Source of the DNA: Nostoc sp. RI_552
Lineage (GTDB): Bacteria > Cyanobacteriota > Cyanobacteriia > Cyanobacteriales > Nostocaceae
NCBI GenBank assembly: GCA_016124525.1
Contig: WGNO01000038.1
Span: 1-64,000 of the forward strand
Direction: 5' to 3'
DNA length: 64,000 nt
The notes beneath the pieces were generated by a model. The model was given only the letters and a program-made list of their open reading frames with translations. It ran no database searches and had not been told where the DNA came from. The translations under genes were made by a program, and so were the position numbers. Positions 57,949 through 64,000 of this stretch are shown here, one piece after another; positions within the stretch are counted from its first letter, which is position 1, and each line of letters opens with the position of its first letter.

Positions 57949-59039
57949 ATTTTGCATTAGAAACGATTACCATTAAAGAGATCACCATTGCCCTTCTAGG
58001 ATTAGTAGCTGTAAGCTTGATATTCGGAATTTTCCGTTTAATTTTTGTGTGGTTAAAATTCCTCCGTAAACAACTAAAAATTTTGCAAACTAAAGATATT
58101 TATCAAAAACTAATTCAACCCAATGAAATTTTAATTATTTCTGTATTTATAGTTTCTGCCTTGGAGTTAATTTCATTTTTATTTCCGCGTAATAGCTGGA
58201 CTACCTCCTTAGAAATCATCATTAGTTTAACTTTAACCATCACGACGAGTTTATTAGCTTCTAGGTTATTTAAAAACTTTTTTGATTTTTATTTATTAAA
58301 TATTGCTTTTCAAACTGGGCAGAAAATTAGCAGTGAGTTACTCATCCTTGTCAAATGGATAGCTAATATTATCATTATTTTTGTAGCTATTCTCATCTAT
58401 GCTCAAAGTCATCAAATTAACCTTTTAGGATTGCTAGCGAGTTTAGGAATTGGTGGTTTAGCAGTAGCCTTTGCTGCTCAAAAGACTTTAGAGCAAGTTT
58501 TGGGTGGTATTGTTATTTATCTTGACCGCCCCTTTGTAATTGATGATTATATTGGTTTACCCGACGGTACATTTGGAAGAGTTGAATCTATTGGCTTCAG
58601 ATCCACTCGCATTCGTACATCTGGTAAAGGAACAGTGGTGATAGTTCCCAATAGTTCTTTGACTCAAGTAAATATTGAAAACTTTACTGGGGCAAAAAAA
58701 GTAATGTCTATACTTTATTTGACTTTTTATCGAGCCATCAACATTGAAGAAAAAGCGCTGATTCGTCAAGTTATTTTAGAAAGTACAAGGGGGATTTTTG
58801 GACTTGATTCTCGTAATACAAACGTAACTTTTAAGAATATTAATAATCTAGTTGACCAAGATAAAAGTCAAGCGCAAGTTTCTTTCTTTATTTTGGGTTC
58901 TGGAGATGTTTCCATGGAATTACGTCGTCAACTTTTAGATTTAGCCACTCAAAGCATGACTCAATATTTAAAGGAATATGGTATTTCATTTGATATAGAA
59001 GAACCAACAGTTTATGTTGACTCACCCATTACGATTTAG
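57942..59039 (+). CDS. MscS-family mechanosensitive channel, first of a pair
   Basis: 365 residues with five or so hydrophobic helices. The pore helix lies near 160-190 (LGLLASLGIGGLAVAFAAQK), followed by the beta domain (VIYLDRPFVIDDYI, FGRVESIGFRSTRIRTSGKG, VIVPNSSL). Such channels open under membrane tension and release solutes after osmotic downshock. The gene ends 5 bases before a close paralogue. Its leader is a tandem duplication. Confidence 0.93.
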   Translation: MLDFALETITIKEITIALLGLVAVSLIFGIFRLIFVWLKFLRKQLKILQTKDIYQKLIQPNEILIISVFIVSALELISFLFPRNSWTTSLEIIISLTLTITTSLLASRLFKNFFDFYLLNIAFQTGQKISSELLILVKWIANIIIIFVAILIYAQSHQINLLGLLASLGIGGLAVAFAAQKTLEQVLGGIVIYLDRPFVIDDYIGLPDGTFGRVESIGFRSTRIRTSGKGTVVIVPNSSLTQVNIENFTGAKKVMSILYLTFYRAINIEEKALIRQVILESTRGIFGLDSRNTNVTFKNINNLVDQDKSQAQVSFFILGSGDVSMELRRQLLDLATQSMTQYLKEYGISFDIEEPTVYVDSPITI

Positions 59040-59044
59040 AAATA

Positions 59045-60175
59045 ATGAGCAAAATGTCACAGATTATCTTGCAATTTCTCCAGCGGGATACCACAATATT
59101 ATTCCTAACTAGATTTGGCTTGTTTTTATTCTTTACTCTCCTATCTGTAATAGCTGGAAGATATACACCAACATTAATCAGAATCTTTATTAGGCGGTTT
59201 GCACCGCAGCAAGTAGCCACTATTTATAATAATTTAATTGAACCTACCAGAAACACATTTAGAGTTTCTGGTAGTTTAATTTTGATTTCATTATCCTTAG
59301 CATGGATTATCGAATATCAATCTATATATAGATTTATTTCCCCCATTGTAGATTTAGCTGTTATCAGTAGTCTAGCTTGGCTAGCTTCTCGTATATTTCG
59401 CCAATTTATTCGGGTATATGGTATTGAATTATTACGTAAATTGGGACGGGAAGTAGACGAATTACTTTTAGTATTTGAAACCTTAGCAAATGTGATGATT
59501 GGCTTTACGGCGATTATCATCTTTGCCCAGAGTCAACAATTTAATTTAATTGGTTTATTAACTGGTTTAGGTATTGGTGGATTAGCAATTGCTTTTGCTG
59601 CACAAAAGACATTAGAGCAGTTGCTAGGAACGATTGTTTTATATTTAGATAGACCCTTTATTCCTGGGGAATATATTCGTTTACAGAAATCTGGGCAAAT
59701 CCCTGAAGGGTTGTTTGGCAGAGTAGAATCAATCGGCATTCGCTCCAGTAAAATTCGGACTGCGGCTAAGAGTACTTTGTTTATTATTCCCAATTCTATA
59801 TTGGCAAACTTAGAAATTGAAAATATTACTCGAGGTAAAAAAGTCATGGTTTTACTCTACCTCGATTTTGCCACGGTGCTGGAATATCAAGAACAAGCTT
59901 TAGTAGAGCAAGTGGTAGCCGAAAGTACTAACTCACTGTTTGGGATAGATCCAGGAAGCACCAGTATTACCTTTTTAAATCATAATTCGCCAAAGCAAAC
60001 AACTCGCACAAGAGTGACGTTCTTTATTTTGGGTTCCAGTGATAACTCTTTACAATTACGTAAACGTCTATTAGAGTTAGCCAATGAGAAAATCTCCAAG
60101 AAATTAGTTAGTTTTGGCATTGAATTTACCATGCAAGAACCGACAATTTATGTAGACTCGCCAGTTACGCTGTAA
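59045..60175 (+). CDS. MscS-family mechanosensitive channel, second of a pair
   Basis: 376 residues, clearly paralogous to the gene before it: LLTGLGIGGLAIAFAAQKTL, LDRPFIPGEYI, GLFGRVESIGIRSSKIRT, LFIIPNSIL. It has a slightly longer loop in the beta domain (LQKSGQIPEGLFG). The two genes are 5 bases apart, so they are co-transcribed and could form mixed heptamers or serve as channels with different thresholds. Confidence 0.93.
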   Translation: MSKMSQIILQFLQRDTTILFLTRFGLFLFFTLLSVIAGRYTPTLIRIFIRRFAPQQVATIYNNLIEPTRNTFRVSGSLILISLSLAWIIEYQSIYRFISPIVDLAVISSLAWLASRIFRQFIRVYGIELLRKLGREVDELLLVFETLANVMIGFTAIIIFAQSQQFNLIGLLTGLGIGGLAIAFAAQKTLEQLLGTIVLYLDRPFIPGEYIRLQKSGQIPEGLFGRVESIGIRSSKIRTAAKSTLFIIPNSILANLEIENITRGKKVMVLLYLDFATVLEYQEQALVEQVVAESTNSLFGIDPGSTSITFLNHNSPKQTTRTRVTFFILGSSDNSLQLRKRLLELANEKISKKLVSFGIEFTMQEPTIYVDSPVTL

Positions 60176-60269
60176 CAACCTCAGCCAAGTTTGACAACTC
60201 GTCTTTTGACACAGCCAAGAAATTAGGGTAAATTTCCGCACTAGAAAAGTGCCGCAGGAATTGATCACA

Positions 60270-61541
60270 ATGCTAGATTTGTCACTCATTACCATCCTGG
60301 GGTTCTTAGGCAGTTTTGGACATTGCTTTGGAATGTGTGGACCCCTTACTGTGGCATTTTCCCTGTCTCAGCAACAAACAACTCCAGAAAAACTTTCTCG
60401 CCAAGAGACACCACCTTGGAAAATACCCAACTCGTCCCAGCAGCAATTAAGATTTCATCTACTACTCAACCTAGGGCGAATGTTGAGCTATGGTTTGGTC
60501 GGTGCTGGCATAGGGGCCCTGGGTTCAGTATTACTCCAAGGTGGTCAGTTGGCGGGTGTAGGCAGTGATTTCCGTCGTGGGATGGCAATTATTACTGGTG
60601 TAATGCTGATTTGGTTTGGGTTAGGGCAAGTAAAACCTGAGTTGCTACCGCGAATTCCTGTATTACATCCTTTACTAAAAGGACGTTTACATGACCGCCT
60701 TAGTACAGGGATGATCAAGCTTTCCTACCAAAGCAGATGGTGGACACCTATGCTTTTAGGCATGACTTGGGGTTTAATGCCTTGCGGTTTCTTATATGCT
60801 GCTCAGATTAAAGCCGCGGAAACTGGCAATTTATGGATGGGTGCAGTGACTATGCTGGCTTTTGGTCTGGGAACCTTACCGACTATGCTAGGTGTAGGTG
60901 TTTCTACTTCTTTGGTAAATAGAGATAAACAAAGTCAATTATTTCGCTTAGGCGGTTGGGTGACACTCATCATTGGGATACTGACCTTGCTGCGAACCGG
61001 TCATACAATGGTAGATTACAGTGGACACGGTGCTTTGGCTTGTCTGATACTGGCACTAATCGCCCGTCCTATTAGCCGCCTGTGGGCTTCACCTTTGCGT
61101 TACCGTCGGGGTTTGGGAGTGGGTGCTTTTGTTATGGCTGTAGTTCATACCACCCACATGATTGAACATTCCTTGCAGTGGCAATTTGCCGCTTTGTTTT
61201 TCTTACCGCCAGATTTTCAGTGGGGGATGGCTGCGGGTGCTGTGGCATTAGTTTTAATTACCCCGGCGGCTTTCACAAGTTTTGAATCACTACAAAAATA
61301 TTTGGGCCAGCGCTGGCGACAAATTCATTTACTGAGTATACCAGCTTTACTCTTAAGTGCTATTCATACTGTATTGATTGGTTCCCATTACCTGGGTTCC
61401 TTGGAATTAACATGGGGGAATAAATTAGCGGTAGTGATAATGGGAATTGTCACCTTTGGTGTGTTATTGATCCGTTCACGTTTGTTTTGGTCAAAGTTAA
61501 ATATGGAAAAGTTTTATGTACCCCCAACCAAATCCTACTAA
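60270..61541 (+). CDS. TauE/SafE-like (DsbD_2) membrane protein, probable metal handling
   Basis: About 423 residues from ATG 60270 (AGGA 10 bases upstream; GTG 60249 is possible). The first helix has GHCFGMCGPL with His18, Cys19 and Cys23, the metal- or thiol-type motif of this family, and a later helix has GLMPCGFLYAA. The C-terminal part (about residues 250-400) looks like a second membrane unit with several His (MAVVHTTHMIEHSLQWQF, SAIHTVLIGSHYLG). Related proteins help deliver copper to haem-copper oxidases or electrons to the periplasm. The specific role is open. Confidence 0.75.
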   Translation: MLDLSLITILGFLGSFGHCFGMCGPLTVAFSLSQQQTTPEKLSRQETPPWKIPNSSQQQLRFHLLLNLGRMLSYGLVGAGIGALGSVLLQGGQLAGVGSDFRRGMAIITGVMLIWFGLGQVKPELLPRIPVLHPLLKGRLHDRLSTGMIKLSYQSRWWTPMLLGMTWGLMPCGFLYAAQIKAAETGNLWMGAVTMLAFGLGTLPTMLGVGVSTSLVNRDKQSQLFRLGGWVTLIIGILTLLRTGHTMVDYSGHGALACLILALIARPISRLWASPLRYRRGLGVGAFVMAVVHTTHMIEHSLQWQFAALFFLPPDFQWGMAAGAVALVLITPAAFTSFESLQKYLGQRWRQIHLLSIPALLLSAIHTVLIGSHYLGSLELTWGNKLAVVIMGIVTFGVLLIRSRLFWSKLNMEKFYVPPTKSY

Positions 61542-62163
61542 CAGCCATGATCAGATTCCAAAAATAATTTATTATTCTTTATTATTTTTGAGTTGTTTGA
61601 TTGTATCTATCACTGCTGCTGATTCCACTGTTGCCCATCAAGTGGAAATATCTCAAGATGTCGGTGCTACTCTCCACATTGAGCCCCAGGATAATCCTCG
61701 TGCTGGAGAACAGACCCAAGCTTGGTTTGCTCTGACCCGTAAAGGTGGTAAGGTAATTCCCCTGACGCAATGCCACTGTGAATTATTGATTTATGCTGAA
61801 CCTCATACGCCAGGGGAACCAGCTCTACTAGAGCCATCTTTACAACCTGTGTCAGCTGAACGTTATCAAGGTATTCCCGGTGCAGAAATAAATTTTCCCA
61901 AGGCAGGACTGTATCAACTACAGCTCAGTGGTAAACCCAGAAATGAAGGAAGTTTTAAACCATTTCAATTTGAGTTTGAAGTCACTGTGGCTGGTGGAAC
62001 AACCAGAAACCAAGAAAATGTCCTAAATGCTAATAATGCACCGACTCAAAATGTGAATATTAAGTCAGGATTCACTATTACAGTGCTAGTGCTGGCAATT
62101 CTTCTGGCTGTGGGTATTGTGTTTTTTATACTACAGGAGTTGAAAGAGCGTGAGACCCGTTGA
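61516..62163 (+). CDS. Exported single-pass protein, partner of the TauE/SafE-like gene
   Basis: 215 residues starting inside the previous gene (26-base overlap), so translation is probably coupled. A signal segment (IIYYSLLFLSCLIVSITAA) is followed by a beta-rich domain (GATLHIEPQDNPRAGEQTQA, KAGLYQLQLSGKP) and a final membrane helix (FTITVLVLAILLAVGIVFFI). TQCHCELLIYAEPH has a C-x-C and two His that could bind metal. The fold resembles YtkA/FixH-like periplasmic domains found near copper-handling genes. Function is inferred only from the neighbour. Confidence 0.68.
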   Translation: MYPQPNPTNSHDQIPKIIYYSLLFLSCLIVSITAADSTVAHQVEISQDVGATLHIEPQDNPRAGEQTQAWFALTRKGGKVIPLTQCHCELLIYAEPHTPGEPALLEPSLQPVSAERYQGIPGAEINFPKAGLYQLQLSGKPRNEGSFKPFQFEFEVTVAGGTTRNQENVLNANNAPTQNVNIKSGFTITVLVLAILLAVGIVFFILQELKERETR

Positions 62164-62234
62164 TGTCCTTTCTATACACAAGATTGAAAGAGGGAGAATT
62201 TTAATCATTAAACGATATCCTTGACTCATCACTT

Positions 62235-63233
62235 TTACAGGTGTCGCTTTTGATGCCAATGCCAGGCATGGGTGACAATGTCTTTGATGTCTGGATATTG
62301 GGGTTGCCAGTTGAGGATTTTTCTGGCTTTCTCGCCACTGCCAATTAAAGATGGAGGATCACCAGGGCGGCGATCGCATTCTTCAACTGGTATGGTTAGT
62401 CCAGTTACCTCTTGTGCTGCCGCGATTACTTCTCTGACAGAGAAGCCGTTACCGTTACCTAAGTTGAAAACTTCGCTATGGCCATCTTGTAAGAGATATT
62501 TTAATCCTAAAACATGAGCATCTGCCAAGTCATTAACGTGAATATAATCGCGAATACAAGTACCATCAGGGGTGGGATAATCTGTGCCAAAGATGGAAAT
62601 AGATTTTCTTTTACCCAAAGCGGTGAGCAGTACTAAGGGAATGAGGTGGGTTTCTGGTTGATGATCTTCCCCTAGCAAGCTGCTGGGATGAGCGCCAGCT
62701 GCATTAAAATAGCGAAAACGTACTGATTTGAAACTGTAAGCTACATCAAAGTCAGAAAGAATCCGCTCCACCATCAGCTTGCTTGCCCCATAGGGATTAA
62801 TGGGGTTTTGGGGGTGGTTTTCGGGAATAGGTACGACTTCTGGGACTCCATAGGTAGCACAGGTAGAAGAAAAGACGAATTTCTTAATTGATGCCCCTAG
62901 CATGGCTTCTAACAGCGTCAGGGTACCCACAACGTTGTTACGGTAATATTTGGCTGGGTCGGTCACTGATTCACCTACGTAGGCATAGGCAGAGAAGTGC
63001 ATGACCGCCGCAATGTTGCGAGTTTTAAACAAGTCATCTAATAAGGCGCGATCGCCTGTATCTCCTACTATTAGTTCAACCTGTAAAACCTTTTTTACCA
63101 AATCTTGATGTCCATAAACTAAATTATCCAGTATTACCACTTCATAACCAGCTTGCTTGAGAGCGAGTACAGTATGGGAACCAATATATCCAGCTCCCCC
63201 GGTTACTAAGATGCAGGGCTTTTCAAAAGACAT
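62235..63233 (-). CDS. galE: UDP-glucose 4-epimerase
   Basis: 332 residues of the SDR extended family. The NAD loop GGAGYIGSH is at about 11-19, the catalytic Ser-Thr in FSSTCATYG and the Tyr-x3-Lys in NPYGASKLMVER. The C-terminal part has GTCIRDYIHVNDLADAH and GLTIPVEECDRRPGDPPSL. It interconverts UDP-glucose and UDP-galactose for polysaccharide and galactolipid synthesis. Confidence 0.95.
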   Translation of the reverse strand: MSFEKPCILVTGGAGYIGSHTVLALKQAGYEVVILDNLVYGHQDLVKKVLQVELIVGDTGDRALLDDLFKTRNIAAVMHFSAYAYVGESVTDPAKYYRNNVVGTLTLLEAMLGASIKKFVFSSTCATYGVPEVVPIPENHPQNPINPYGASKLMVERILSDFDVAYSFKSVRFRYFNAAGAHPSSLLGEDHQPETHLIPLVLLTALGKRKSISIFGTDYPTPDGTCIRDYIHVNDLADAHVLGLKYLLQDGHSEVFNLGNGNGFSVREVIAAAQEVTGLTIPVEECDRRPGDPPSLIGSGEKARKILNWQPQYPDIKDIVTHAWHWHQKRHL

Positions 63234-63515
63234 AGTTTTTCCTTTGCAGTTGACAACTACTCAATTAATTTAGTTGACTGGTGCTCATATTGCTCACCTG
63301 GAAAATGACAAATAGTAGACGCAGTGTGAAAAAATTGCACTAAAATCACTACGACGGTGGTCTTTGGTCTTGGGCTGGAGGTATTTGCTCTTGACGGGAA
63401 AATACATCTTATGCCAAAAATCTCTATGCTGTCCCTAACGGGTGTGTCAGTTATTCATGGGGAAACTCCTGTTGTTAACTGGCTCACACCACAAAAAAAA
63501 TTTGAGAGTTAACCT

Positions 63516-64000
63516 ATGTTTCTATTACTAAGTCGAGTGCTGCTGTGGCTGCTAATTGGCACTGTTGTATACTCTCTGTTCCAGAGATTTTATCCATCTG
63601 GAACGTTTGTGGGGAGATTACTGTTGGTCATTGTCTTGATTGTTATAGCTTTGTCGTTTATTAACCCCAATGAACCAGCTGTAGCATCTTTGTGGAGGGT
63701 TGTATCATTTCCCCTCAAGCCTTTGGGAGCTTCCATGTTGCTCTTAATTTTTGCCGCACAAAGGATTAAGGGCGGGGGAATAGAAAAACCAGGTGGTTAT
63801 TTGCTTGGTTGGTCCCTGACAATTTTACTCTTGGCAAGTACACCAGCGATCGCTTACTTTTTGGTAAGAATACCTGTGGCAATGGTGGGTGACACCAACT
63901 TAGTAACTCAGGAAATTATTCAGGATTATCCCTTAGTGTCATCCCCGGAGGTCCTTGTAGCATTGAGCCCAGCAACCACCCCCACGATAAATTCTGATGT
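63516..64000 (+). CDS. Membrane protein, possibly YdcF/DUF218 family, 3' end outside window
   Basis: An open frame from ATG 63516 to the window end (161 codons plus two bases), no stop. It starts MFLLLSRVLLWLLIGTVVYS and has at least four hydrophobic helices, with NPNEPAVASLWRVVSFPLKP and LIFAAQRIKGGG between them. This long membrane N-terminus resembles that of cyanobacterial YdcF-type (SanA/ElyC) proteins, whose soluble DUF218 domain would follow outside the window. The spacing to galE (282 bases, divergent) leaves room for two promoters. Confidence 0.6.
   Translation, partial: MFLLLSRVLLWLLIGTVVYSLFQRFYPSGTFVGRLLLVIVLIVIALSFINPNEPAVASLWRVVSFPLKPLGASMLLLIFAAQRIKGGGIEKPGGYLLGWSLTILLLASTPAIAYFLVRIPVAMVGDTNLVTQEIIQDYPLVSSPEVLVALSPATTPTINSD

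Overview
The window looks like chromosomal DNA of a filamentous, probably heterocyst-forming cyanobacterium (Nostocales: Anabaena, Nostoc, Nodularia or Dolichospermum type). The support is the end of psbA (photosystem II D1), a Calvin-cycle type class II fructose-bisphosphate aldolase, the cyanobacterial division protein Ftn2/ZipN, a DnaK2-type Hsp70, a DUF4912 protein, an AMIN-TonB receptor, many GCGATCGC (HIP1) octamers, and AT-rich spacers. Genus level is inference.

Layout. 1-10 kb: end of psbA and its terminator, a secreted subtilase, recR (with no ordinary start codon at the conserved N-terminus), a newly noticed 45-residue membrane protein, a histone-deacetylase-like hydrolase, then gyrA overlapping lnt. 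9.2-17.4 kb is an iron/siderophore module: AraC-type regulator, a 19-bp palindrome, an AMIN-TonB receptor, two tandem FecB-like binding proteins (the first stopped by an in-frame TAA), a FhuF-like reductase and an MFS transporter.

17.4-27.1 kb, minus strand, is the most unusual region: nine genes that read as a compact type IV secretion apparatus (VirB2-, VirB3-, VirB4-, VirB5/TrbJ-, VirB6/TrbL-, two VirB8-, VirB10/TrbI- and VirB9/TraK-like). No relaxase, coupling protein or VirB11 is in the window. HIP1 sites inside the cluster suggest long residence. It could be a resident envelope-spanning machine, not an active conjugative element.

27-41 kb: about 1.1 kb without a gene, murF, a small secreted protein, dnaK, a methyltransferase, a TnpB fragment, a family 4 glycosyltransferase, a solute-binding lipoprotein, aspS, an SLH protein, a PRC-barrel/DUF2382 stress protein, a second TnpB remnant and a 51-residue small protein with a very good ribosome binding site. 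41.7-46.1 kb: a c-di-AMP (ydaO/yuaA) riboswitch leads an NrtB/NrtA/NrtD-type ABC transporter operon that ends with a SAM hydrolase.

46-64 kb: DUF4912 protein, ftn2, pdhA, an aldose-epimerase-like protein, tRNA-Lys(TTT), fbaA, a DUF1400 alpha/beta hydrolase, a 135-bp tandem duplication that carries the start of the first of two MscS channels, a TauE/SafE-like membrane protein with a small partner, galE, and a membrane protein cut by the window end. Three copies of a GTAGAGA-type palindrome and a 40-bp near-perfect palindrome lie between genes.
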